Origin: Zopfochytrium polystomum
Lineage: Eukaryota > Chytridiomycota > Chytridiomycetes > Chytridiales > Chytridiaceae
Assembly (NCBI GenBank): GCA_025765615.1
Contig: JAIVFJ010000154.1
Coordinates: 97,161 to 161,160, forward strand
Length of the DNA stretch: 64,000 nt
Direction of reading: 5' to 3'
Position 1 is the first letter of the stretch. Each line of letters starts with the position of its first letter. Made by a program: the position numbers and the translations under genes. A model generated the notes under the pieces. That model had not been told where the DNA came from. It saw nothing but the letters and a program-made list of their open reading frames with translations, and made no database searches. Positions 32,554 to 43,007 of the stretch are shown piece after piece.

Positions 32554-33457
32554 TTTTCGTGTTCTGCGGAGAGGGGGAAAGTGGGTGGGGGCCGCGGGGA
32601 GCCCCGGTAGCGCGTGTGGAGGGCGGGTCTGTTCGGTGACGTGGTGAGCTTCCGTTGAGTCGCGCTACTGTCAGAAGGAACAGTTGTTTTTTTTTTTTTT
32701 TGTCGTAGCAAGCAAACTCCTGCCCCGCCGAAGAAAAGTGACAGATACGGCAAGAAAAGAAAAAAAAAAAAGTGTCATATCGAAAGCGGTCCCGACCCGG
32801 CGTCTCTGCGATTCATTTTTCATTGTTGCCACCCCCCCGCCGTCACCGCGACAGAGAATTTGACGGGGAGCGACCAGCGCGTGAAAAAGAACGGAATGTC
32901 GAGCAACGACGCGGTATTCCCTTCCTTTTTTTTTTTTTTTTCTTTTTTTTCTTTGACGCGATCCGGTATCATCACGAGCTGTGTGGAAGCGCGGTACGCG
33001 TAAGGCACACCGGCCTAACCCTGGGCGCGGATTAGCTCTCCGCAGGGGGACCGGCCGACACGCAAAGAGGAAAAAAAAATAGGTGTATTGTTGAAGGCCA
33101 GCTCCCCGCCACCGGTTTAACTATCGGTGGGACCACCAACGCGTCGTCTGGCTCCAGGCCGAAGGACAGCGGAAGAAGGAGGGAAAGAATGCGAAACGGG
33201 AAAAAAGCAAGGAAGTACAGGGAACTGGGACTGTATCAAACTGGTGGTGAAAAAGGGTTGAAGAGTCGTGAAGGAGGATCTGCTTGAATTTGGCCGAAAG
33301 TCTTGATACGGTATTGTCCGTAGTTTGGGGATGCGCAGAAAGTCATATGATTTAAAGAAGGGGGAGCGGTGGGGCAGGAAGGAGAACTTAAAGGAGAAGT
33401 AAAGCAGGAGACGCGAGAATTAAAAAAAAGGGACGGGTGAGCGAGGGGAACCGGCCC
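32554..33457. other. Spacer, no gene recognised
   Basis: T14 and A13 runs near 32685-32772, a T-rich block near 32926-32952. Purine-rich sequence precedes the aspartyl protease stop. It should hold the promoter of the membrane protein gene. Confidence 0.4.
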
Positions 33458-35397
33458 TCACGCAGCCGAAACAACAAAAGCACAAAGCGCCGCGACTGCG
33501 ACCGCGACAATCGTAGCCGCCGCGCCGGCGCCAGCGCCACGTGCGGCCGTCGACGCTGCGCCGCCGCCCCCGCTCGCGCTCGCGCTCGCGCTGGAAGACA
33601 CCGTCGCGGCCGTGCTCTGCGGCGCGATCGCCGTCGCGGACGTGGTCGCCCCGCCCGAAGTGCCCACCGCCGAAGACGCCGATGCCGACGCCGACGTTGC
33701 CGCGCCACCGCCGCCCCCGCCGCCAGCCGACGATGCCGTCGAGGTCGCCGCCGGCGGGGCCGTCGCCTCGCCCGCGAGCGCGGTGCGGCCCTTTGCGAGG
33801 GTAAACCCGATGCGCCGCGCGCCATAGTCGAACACGCTGTAGTACCGCTTCAGCACCGTGTTCCCCAGCGTAAACGTCATGGCCGAGTCCAGCGTCGGCG
33901 ACATCGCGAGCAGGCAGTTCTGGATGCCGAGCGCGGCCGGCGGCACGACAATGTACTCTGCCGCCGTCACCGTCAGCGTGACCGGGTTCGCGGCCGTCCC
34001 CAGCTTGAACGTCAGCGTCGGCAGCGTCGCCGCTGAGTCGCTCAGGCTGCACGGGCAGAGGTTGATGCCGTACACCGCAGAGTACTGGCACCCCAGTACG
34101 GCTGCGAGTTGACTGACCACGGCCGACGGGAGCACCGAGAACGAGTCGCCCGTGTCAACGAGCACGGCGATGGGGTTCGAAGCGGCCGGGTACGACGCGC
34201 CCGAGACCGCAGACGACGACGACGAGATGGAGAGCAGCGGCACCGTCCACATGCCGTTGAGTTTGTAGAACGAGCTCGGCCCGTCCGTGACGGCCGCCCA
34301 GGCCAAGCTGGCGGCCGGGTTGTAGAACTGGTCCGTGTCGTAACCACCAAACGTGATTTCCCCGCTCGCGTCCCCGGGAAACAGCGTGTACCCGATCTGC
34401 GCGGCCGCGACGACCCCGCTCGCCGTCAGCTGCTGGAACAGCGGCGTCGGCGTGTTGGCTGGCAGCGTCGTCGGCACGAGGCCCATCCCGGCGATCCCGT
34501 CGTAGTCGTGGTCGCCCGTCGGGTTGAACGACACCACCGAGCTCGCGCTGACAAACTTGAACCCGGGCATCGCCACCGTGTCCAGCACCACCGTGTCGCT
34601 CACCACCGTGCCCGTCACGTTCGTGCCGTCCACGTACGCGATCGCGGGGCCAGCCTGCTTCGTGTTGGTGAACGTGCTGGACTTTGCGCCGGCGAACAGC
34701 GAGCTGCTGGCGCAGCTTGCCGTCGCGCACGTGTTGGCTTTCACCCACGTCCAGTACGAGCCCGTGTCGAACAGCACGCGGAAGGACTGCTGGGGCGTGC
34801 CGACCGACATGGATGCGTAGAACTCGGTGGCTACGGTCGTGAAGGAGGTGAGGACTTCGGTTCCCGCGCGCCGCTGCAGGCCGGCGACGGCCGCCGCGAC
34901 GTCTTCTTCCGGCTCCAGCATGGACATTGTGCGTGTGCGCAGCGCTGGCGAAGTGCGCTGGTTCATCTCCATTCTGATAGATGTGACGAGGGAGGGGGAG
35001 GGTGAAATCGAGTTCAGAATGTCAGATCTTGGGGGGGATTGGGCCACCCCAGATAGCTCTTTTGATCTACGGCTTACTTGACAAAGGAGGCGGCCTTGCC
35101 GGCGGACGAGCCGACTGGATCGGCAAAGTTGACGTTGTGGGCGTCTGGGTGGCGGGCACCTGAGGCGCGTAGTGCTTCGACGGGAGGTAGCGGTGTCATG
35201 CTGTACAGCAGCAGCAGCAGTAGCAGCAGCAAGAGGAGGGGGGGCAGATCCAGCTGCAGCCCCCGCCGCCGCCGCATCGGTCGCAAGGAGTGCGCACCAC
35301 GCACACCTGCTGCTGCTGCTGCTGCTGTTGCTGCCGGCGGGTGGTCGAGGCAGCGGCAGCAGCGGCGAGTCGTCGTCGCTGTCGTTGTCGCCGTCAT
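33458..35397 (-). CDS. Secreted pepsin-like aspartyl protease, GPI-anchor type
   Basis: Two exons, 35397-35078 and 34973-33458, join in phase 2 (intron 34974-35077) to give about 611 residues. The N-terminus has a leucine-rich signal/anchor segment encoded by a CTG-type repeat (PPLLLLLLLLLLLYSM). The mature part starts near VATEFYASMSVGTPQQSFRV. Both catalytic motifs are present: VLFDTGSYWTW and VLVDTGDSFSVLP; the flap region reads AYVDGTNVTGTV. The end is an S/A/G-rich stalk and a hydrophobic tail (ATIVAVAVAALCAFVVSAA) typical for GPI attachment, as in yapsins. Family A1 is clear. The start at 35397 is chosen because the upstream ATG at 35407 is in another phase and lacks a signal peptide. 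Confidence 0.9.
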
Positions 35398-35888
35398 GGT
35401 TCGTCACCGTCAGTGGGTGGGTGTTTGTTCCTTTTCGGTGGCTGTTTCCGATGCGTCAGGCGGCGCCTCCCTTGCCTTGTTCAAATCAAAACCATGCGCC
35501 TCTTGTCTTTCTTTCATTTGTATCTGTTTCCATTTTCGTTGCATTTTTTCCCTTTTTTGGGCATCTCTCGTCGTACTCAGCCGCTTGTCTCTCAGATTTA
35601 CGGTCTCGGCATGGAAAGCCTTGTTTGCCAAGCAAAGCGAGGGCTTGGCGCTCTCTCGCACGCACTCGCCTTCAGGCTCCTTCTTCCGAAAGCAGCAAGG
35701 CACACTCCACCAACAATGCCAGTTTACTTGGCACTGGAGAGGCCAAAACGCACCACCATCCCATAGTGCAACTTGAATGCGTGTGCGAAGATTATGCGGG
35801 AAAAAAGGCGGCAGTGAATGTGAAATACACGCATTAAGTGAGGGCGCGGAAAAGTCTCCCGCATACACGGAAAAAAGCGACGTCACCG
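35398..35888. other. Spacer between protease and EFG1
   Basis: Promoter side of the protease gene and 3' end of EFG1. No domain-bearing frame is seen. Confidence 0.4.
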
Positions 35889-37440
35889 TCACCACTTTTT
35901 GACGAGCTTTTTCGCAATCGACACCCCCTTCTTGAGGAAAACCCCACCGCGCTTCCGCGGGCGTCCCTTGGGCGCCTTTGGCGCGCTGCCCGGCAGCACC
36001 TTCCGCCGCTTCCACGGGATCCCGCTGCCGCCCTCGCCCTCCTCTTCTTCCTCGTTAATGGCAATCAGCTCCTCCAGCTCCGCGGTCTCGTCCGCTTCCG
36101 CTTCCTCCTCGCCGTCGCCGTCGGACGCGTTCCCGTCTGCGTCCGCGTCGCCCGACAGGAAAAAGTCGTCGCCGTCCACCCCGTTCGTCGCCGGCTTCTC
36201 TTGCTCCTTAGCCGCCTCCTTCGCCCGCGCCTTTGCCGCCGCCGCTGCCGCTCGCTTCGCCTTGGCGGCCTCCTTCTGCATCCGGCTGGCCTCTTCTTCG
36301 TCGACTTCGCCTTCCTCCTCGCCCTCCACCTCCTTCGACTCCTCGCCGTCCCCGCCGCTCTCACCTCCATCCTCCGCCTTGCGCTTACCACCCTTACTTC
36401 GTCCGGCCCCGCCGTCCCTCTCCTCCTTTGGCACCGCCCGCAGCAGCCCCGTCATCCGCTCCAGCCGCCGCCGCTCCGCCCCGGCAAACACGTCCCTCAA
36501 CCGCAGCGCAAACCCGGCCTCCCGCAGCTCACCCGACGCCCGCGCCGCCACCACCCGCGCGAGGACCGCCTCCCTGATCCGCGCCGTCGTCCCCGCAACG
36601 CTCGTCGCCGTGCCCACTGCCGGCTGCGCCGTCACGCGCTGGCGCTGCGCATCTTCCAGGTCCGCGTCGGAGAGGTCGCCGTCGTCGTCGTCATTGTCGT
36701 TCTTGCCGCCGCCGCCGCCGCCGCCACCGTCGCGACGTGCGGACGAGGGGGGAAAGAGAGAGACGTACTTGAGGTCGCGTGGGAAGAACTCGACGTAGGC
36801 GAGGAGCAGGCGGAAGTGGTCGAGCTGCGCGTCGACTTGCGTCACGTCCGTCGTCGCGCCGTCGCCGGTTTTGCGGTCTCCCTCGCTTTTCAGCAGCCGC
36901 ACACGCTTCTTTTCTAGCTGGCTAATTTTCCGGAGGATTTTGGTGAGCTCTGGGGGGTGGTAGGGAACGGGGTGGCGTTAGAGGAGGACATGATAGTGAA
37001 ATGCAGAATGGGATGTGATTCAGAAATGAAGCCGGCCGAGCGGCGTGTCGAGTGGGGGTGTGCGTTTGATCAATTTACCGACGTGCTTGATGAACCGGTA
37101 CTTTTGCTGCAGCTGTTCCTCCGCCGACAAGAGTTTTGCCTCTTCTATCTGGGCGTTCAGCGCCTTGACCTTCTGCTCAAAGTCGGTGCGAACGGATTCG
37201 GGGAGGTTTGGCTTGATTATATGCGAAAGTCAAGAGAGAGAGCTGGTTAGCCGTGAGAGAGGGTGACCACCACCACCAACACCGTCAGCGCAACACCGCA
37301 CTCACCCGCCGCATCGCGCGCTCGGTATCGCGCAGCTTCTTCTTGATGGCGGTGATCCTGCTTGCGGCGCCGGTGCCGCCACCGCCTCCACCGTCGCCGC
37401 TGCCGCTCTCGGGCAGCGTTGATGAGGACGGTTTCTTCAT
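35889..37440 (-). CDS. EFG1: rRNA-processing protein EFG1
   Basis: Nucleolar factor for early pre-18S rRNA processing. Exons 37440-37306, 37211-37079 and 36949-35889 join in phase (0, 1) to give 442 residues. The Efg1 domain is visible across all three: [17 protein letters not shown], then [20 protein letters not shown] and KYRFIKHV, then [20 protein letters not shown] and [20 protein letters not shown] followed by LFP. A long acidic/basic low-complexity tail with K/R-rich ends ([15 protein letters not shown]) follows, suited to nucleolar location. Yeast Efg1 is about 233 residues, so the C-terminal tail here is an extension. The gene is divergent from PHF5A with 229 bp between start codons. 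Confidence 0.88.
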
Positions 37441-37669
37441 GCTGTGTGTGTTGTTTAGTTGGAGTGGGCGGGTTGGGTTGTTGGGAAAGAACAAAAAAGA
37501 AAGGAAAACGAAAGAACGGAGAGTGATCGGCCTTGCCTTGTCACGCTTCCCATCTGTGCCCCGATCGACACCAATCGTCCGCACGCTCTCCCGCCACGCA
37601 GCCCAGCAGAGAACCAACCAACCACCAGCAGCACCTACACAGCGGCGGCCGCGGCAGGCAGCGAACAAC

Positions 37670-38079
37670 ATGGCCAAGCACCACCCCGACCTGATCTTCT
37701 GCCGCAAGCAGCCCGGCATCGCGATCGGCCGCCTCTGCGAGAAGCACGACGGCACCTGCGTCATCTGCGACTCGTACGTGCGCCCCGCCGAGCTCGTCCG
37801 CATCTGCGACGAGTGCAACTACGGCTCGTTCCAGGGCCGCTGCGTCATCTGCGGCGGCGTCGGCATCGCGGACGCGTACTATTGCAAGGAGTGCGTCGTG
37901 CTCGAGAAGGACGTGAGTCGTTCGTTGGCCCATCGCGGCTTCTTGGATACTAATGAGTTCACATCGCTTGATCGTTCCCTCCCCTCCCACCAGCGCGACG
38001 GGTGTCCAAAGATTGTGAATCTTGGTAGCAGCAAAACCGATCTCTTTTACGAGCGGAAAAAGTACGATCTGCGTTGCTT

Positions 38080-38113
<34 letters not shown>

Positions 38114-38224
38114 GAGGACCTCGGACTGCGGAGTCAAAAAAAAGAAGGTAGACTATTCGCTAATCCGTTACCTCTCTTCCTTTTCCTTGTGACTGCTGCC
38201 AGATACGGGTTCAAACCAAGATAG
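37670..38224 (+). CDS. PHF5A: PHF5A/Rds3, SF3b complex zinc protein
   Basis: Component of the U2 snRNP SF3b complex, which binds the branch-site adenosine region. Exons 37670-37912, 37994-38061, 38203-38224 give 110 residues, exactly the human length. Conserved stretches: [57 protein letters not shown], and across two junctions [20 protein letters not shown] ending KKYGFKPR. The zinc-binding CxxC pairs are all present. The last exon codes only eight residues. Intron 2 (38062-38202) contains a T-rich run of about 30. Confidence 0.97.
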
Positions 38225-39015
38225 CCTGCTCTCCCCGTGGACTTGTTGGGGATTTTGGTCAAGGGCTAAGTCCAAGGGGGGGCAATGAGGTGGCAACGGG
38301 AGGCGCGAGCTTTATTTAAGAGTGCATTGGAGTGTTGAAAAAAAAAAAAAAAAAGTAAAAATAAAAACAAATATATAGCTGCGGTTCGGTTGCCCTTCTT
38401 GCCTCGCTGAGCCGTCATTCGTTCCCTTTGATTTTTTTTTTTTTTTGGTTTTTTTTTTTTCGCGAGACCCATTAACACCTCAAACAGCTTTTCGTTTATT
38501 TCAGTAACTGTGGTTGTGCTTGGCTCTGATAACGAGAAGTGAGAGGATATTGGTGTGGATGCGAGGAAAGCGGGTTGGGGTCTTATTTAAGTTATTCGCG
38601 CGGCAACTTGAGTAAGTGACTGCAAGCCAGCTATCCGAGACAGAACAAAGAGTACTAAGACCGACAGGACACCACAGCGGATTAGCGTCAAAAATAATGC
38701 TAAACTCTGATTGTTTCGAAAGCGTTCTTTCACTGTTTTCCTCAGGGCGGGCGGTGGGAAGGGCTTGCGCCCATTCCTGTATGGCGCGGCTCCAACTCCC
38801 TCCACAGCAAAGCGACAAAGCCGCCTCGGTATCTTTATTGCATGCGAATGGGAATATGTGCTACTGGAGAATTTGGAACGAAGAAAAAAGTCGGAAGTTT
38901 CCAAAAGGGAAACAGTAACAAGTGTACACCAAAGGTGTGGTATGTGAAAAACGTGGAGTGGAAGTCATTCGACGTACTGTGTTCTGTACACTATGTAAAT
39001 CATTGGGATGAATGC
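38225..39015. other. Spacer, no gene recognised
   Basis: T runs at about 38431-38460 and an A run at 38338-38354. Nothing conserved recognised. Confidence 0.4.
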
Positions 39016-39171
39016 TCAGATCTTGGTAGTGTCAGGGTACGCCGTCCTCCGAGTTTCCCGTGTGGTAGACTTTCATCGGCACGCCTCTTGCCGCCCACCT
39101 TGGCCATAGTTTCCTTTGAACCACTGTTTTGCGATTGGTCGTAAGCCAGGAGAATATGAGAAGGGTTCCCC

Positions 39172-39204
<33 letters not shown>

Positions 39205-39423
39205 ACGCTAGAAGTGCTCATTCTCTTACTAGCTGCGCAGCACTCGCGACCTGCCGCTTCGGATCACCTCTACGCATTCCAGAAACCTCTGCTGCAAGGT
39301 CTCTGCGGTGCACGATCACTGCTGGAGTGTGGGCACCAGAGTGCCGAGCTGATGTCGCTACGGAGATGGAAAGCGCACCGCCGCCGCTGGCACAAAGGAG
39401 CAGCTTGGCGCGGCGATGGTCAC
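39016..39423 (-). pseudogene. Decayed partial copy of the secreted-protein gene at 40057-41422
   Basis: Two blocks match the downstream gene. Block 1 (39423-39235) is exon 1: shared CTGCTCCTTTG(T/C)GCCAG and GCAGAGGTTTC, and a kept GTAAG donor; its start codon has become GTG. Block 2 (about 39150-39016) is the last exon, with gap-like differences that break the frame. The middle exons are gone and an A30 tract (39173-39202) sits at the join. Confidence 0.7.
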
Positions 39424-40056
39424 GACGAGCGATCGAAGCGGCCCGCGACTGGCTCGCATTGGTTTTCTCTGCCAATCGCACCTCCGTTTTGGCGAAGCAG
39501 AGCCAGTTTTCCCGGGCCTCGTCGGCTCGGCCGCTTGTTCGACGGAAAAGGGATAGCTGAAATAGGTACGAGTGTCTCACTCTGTTGAATTTTTTTTTTT
39601 TTTTTTGGATTTCCGAGCGACGACGGATTTCCTGCCACGCATTGCGAAACGCTGTTTATCATTTAGAGTCGCACATGCTAGGAGCCATTTTCCACGGAAG
39701 TGCTGTCGTACGTGAACGAAGTATTGAGTGGGCCGGCGCGCAGATGCGGAGTATATTTGCCGCTAACTAGTAACGCTGAAGGGGAGCCAGTCCGTGGCGA
39801 CAACGTGAGTCGTTCCAGTTTGTCCGACACAGCCAAAAGCTTGGCGCCCTTGGGCACTATGGAGCACACACACGCACGCACAGCAACCCCTGGGTTTCTT
39901 TGTGGCAAGAGGGTCTTATCAGACAGACACACTAGTTTTTAGTGTTGAAGGGCGCGAAAAGGAGAAAAAATTCCAAAAGAAACTTGCAGTCTTGCAAAAG
40001 AAACAAGATAGTACTAGGATGCAATCCAATGGGACTATTCATCATTGACGGAATAG
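39424..40056. other. Spacer, no gene recognised
   Basis: A T17 run at about 39590-39606. The left part may still be 5' flank of the pseudogene. Nothing else recognised. Confidence 0.35.
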
Positions 40057-41422
40057 TCAAATTTTGGTCGTGTCGGGATACGCCGTCCCCGCACCCCAGT
40101 TTTTGTAAACTTTCATCGGTACCGATCCCTTGCCGCTCACCTCCACGGTAGCGTCATTCGAACCAGTTTTTCGATATTGGACAAAGGCCTATATGCGATG
40201 TAATCAGGATCTCCCAATCAAAAAAGAAAACATTTCTAACCTGCAACGCAGCACTGTTGACCTGTCTCTTCGAATACCCGTCCTTCTGACTGAGCTTAGG
40301 CAGGTCCGGGTGCTCGGCACTGTGGTCTCCCGGCGCCAGGAACACCGACTTTTGCGTCGTCCGCGCGATCCCTGTTGCCGGGTTCTTCTTGCCTTGGAAC
40401 TCGATCATCGCCGTGCCGGCGCTTGCCTTTGCCGACGTGATCTTGTAGGGCTTGCTGTTGACGGTCTTGACGGCGCTCGGATCGTAGTGGTGGCCGCCCC
40501 GAGTGGGCTTTTTTGGATCAAACTGTTGCAGATTGAATTGCATTGGCGGAGAGGCGGGGAGTTTCGACAAGGGGTGGTTGGTGGTAAAGTAAGTACGTGC
40601 TGCCCAAGTGGCTGGGTGGGGAGGAGGAGGAGGGGAAGGGTATCAAACGATGAGCCAGAGAAACGTTGTCGCACCCTCGAGACGTGGTCCTTGAAATCTA
40701 TCCACTTGTCGTCGACGCTCGGGTTCTTTGCGATCTCGGATTTGAGGCTCGCCGCTGCAGATTGGTGAGCTGTTTTTGCTTTCAGCCGCTGGTCGTGCTC
40801 GGCCGTTCGTTGCGCCTTTGCTCCGCCGGGCGCAACTTCCCTGTGTATGCAATCTGTTTGTGAGCTTGCATTGAAAACCCCGGGCCTTCACGCACGGGTT
40901 CCTCTTCCCACCCCCCTTTCCCTCCTCCAAACCTTGCGTCTTTCTTGCGGTCTGCTCTCTCCTGCGATCGTTCCGCACGCTGCTTCTGCAAGCCCTCTGG
41001 GTCGTCTTTTGCCGCCTTTTGTCGCGCAGCTCCTGCGGCCTTGTTTGCTGCGGCGAAGGATGCGTTGTCGGCTTTCCGGGCGTTGGCTTTTGCTGCGGTT
41101 GTGGCCTTTTGGTTCGAGGCTGCAAAGAGTGGAATAAAATATGAGAGAGTGTGTGTGTCAGTAATGAGCAGCCCACTGCCTAAGGACAAAAGAAAGTCTT
41201 GGAAAGGGAGCGGGGGCCGAAGTCGTACTTACTCTTTGCACGACGGTAGACTGCAGGCGCACCTTCACGTACGCCCGAAACCTCTGCTTCAAGGTCGCTG
41301 TGGCGTACGACGACTGCGGGCGTGTGGGTACCAGAGTAACCGGAGGACGTCGCTAAGGAGATGCAAAGCACCCTGCCGCCGGCGCTGGCGCAAAGGAGCA
41401 GCCACAGCAAGGCCTGGGTCAT
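40057..41422 (-). CDS. Secreted protein of unknown function, helical A/K-rich middle
   Basis: Five exons in phase: 41422-41233, 41119-40933, 40840-40675, 40522-40241 and 40188-40057, giving 318 residues. A signal peptide is clear (MTQALLWLLLCASAGGRVLC). The middle is A/K/R-rich and probably helical (AAKANARKADNASFAAAN; QERADRKKDAR). The C-terminal half is not repetitive: GGHHYDPSAVKTVNSKPYKI, then SVFLAPGDHSAEHPDLPKL and ATVEVSGKGSVPMKVYKNWG. No family recognised. An in-frame upstream ATG at 41458 would add 12 residues before the signal peptide, so 41422 is preferred. A broken copy lies 0.6 kb downstream. Confidence 0.75.
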
Positions 41423-42396
41423 GACGACTGCTGGAAGCCGCCCGCGGCCGGCACGCATCGTGTAGAGTGTGTCGGAAATGGTTTTTTCTTAACTCTCGAG
41501 CACCTCACCTCTCTCTCTGTCCCTCTCGCTCTCTCTCTCTCTCTCTCTCTCGCTCTCTTTCCGTGTTCTCCAGGTTGCGGTCTCTGCTTGGCTAAGCACT
41601 TCAGTGTTCCGGGCCCCTTCGGCTCACTCATGGACCAAAAACACGTTCCGAACAGAGATTGCGGGGGGATGCATATGACGACGGGCATTAATAATCAGTT
41701 GGACATAAAGTTGAATGGGGAATTCTCAATTTTGTCGTGTCGGCCTCCGGCCAGGGCGTTGCCGGATGTTTGTGGAATTTACATGTTGCAGCAAGATAAA
41801 TTCGGAAAAAAACTTTCTTTCATTTTGCAGTTCAAAAATTGAAAAATTGATAAAGAAAAAGAAAAGAAAAAAAAAAGTAGTAATTGTAATTTTTCCATCT
41901 TTTCTTCTTTTGTTATGAAAACTTCCTTCCTTGGCCGTGTGCACTTGTGGTACACCTCTTCGATCGAGCCTCTTCGAACGAACGCGAATCTGTGCTGCCC
42001 ACGGCCGCCTTTTAGGCGCCAGGCCCTTGATTCAGTGCGGGACCCGCTCGCTGTTGACTGCGTCCACGGCGCTCGGGCTCGTGGGCGCAGTGGGTGGTGG
42101 TGCCTGGGTCAGTCTGCGTGTCAACGCGGTTTGCACGGTTTGCACGGAGGAGGAGGAGGAGGAGGAGGAGGAGGAGGAGCAGCACGCAGCTACGATGAAT
42201 GTATGTACAGTAGCCATATACAAGCTACTTTCTTGGAAGGCGAGCTCATGCAACTCGTTCGTTACCGCGCTGGTTCGGGGGTCCGGATCAGACAAAAGGT
42301 GAAAAACACATTTTCGATCAGAAACAAAAGGAGATCGCTCAGATCAGCCAACGTTCACTCCAGATAGGATAGGATAGGATAGGATAGGATATATAT
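41423..42396. other. Divergent spacer with microsatellites
   Basis: (CT)n near 41530-41553, (GGA)n near 42146-42179 and (GGATA)n at about 42366-42391 running into the transporter start. It contains promoters for both flanking genes. No further gene recognised. Confidence 0.45.
42366..42393 (+). repeat. GGATA pentanucleotide repeat ending in TATATATATGG
   Basis: Five units of aggat immediately upstream of atatatatATGG; the run ends at the initiator ATG at 42397. It would form the 5' leader or core promoter of the transporter gene. Confidence 0.6.
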
Positions 42397-42976
42397 ATGG
42401 ACTCGGTGCTGCGCTTCTTCAGGCCGGCACCGCCCGTCCCCATCGACACTGGCGTCGCCGCCCGCAAGCAGCGCCGTCGGCGGCCAAAGAAGAAGAAGGT
42501 GGCGGCGACCAGGACGGAGGAGGGCGGCGCCGTGCTGGACCGCGACGACAACGACGAGGTGGTCAGCCGCAACACAAACGACAGCGACAACGACGATGGC
42601 GCCGAGGACGACGACGGCGACAACGACGGCGGCGAGGGCAACGACGATGACGACGACGACGAAGAAGAGTTCCTCGTCTCCACGCCGGACGAGTACGACA
42701 CCATCTCCGTCCTGCCGACGCCGCGGCAGCCGCGGTCCAAGCGGCGGCCCCCGAGCATCGGCACTCTGCGCTCCTCCTCGTCTAGCAACTGGTTCTCCGA
42801 GAGCTTCCGCTGGTCGGCGGTGCTGCCGTCGGCCGGCGGGCCCAACAGCAGCAGCAGCAGCAACCAGCCGCTCTCCCCGCCCGCGTTTGAGACGTCGCCG
42901 CTGTCGGGCGGCGTCGGCGGCGTGTGGTGGAGACGGCGCAGCGAAGAGTCGATACCGGCGACGCCGTCGGTGCACC

Positions 42977-43007
<31 letters not shown>

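Noticed and set aside
38180..38224. Possible tRNA near gggttcaaacc
   Set aside because: This is the last PHF5A exon (encoding YGFKPR); no cloverleaf fits.
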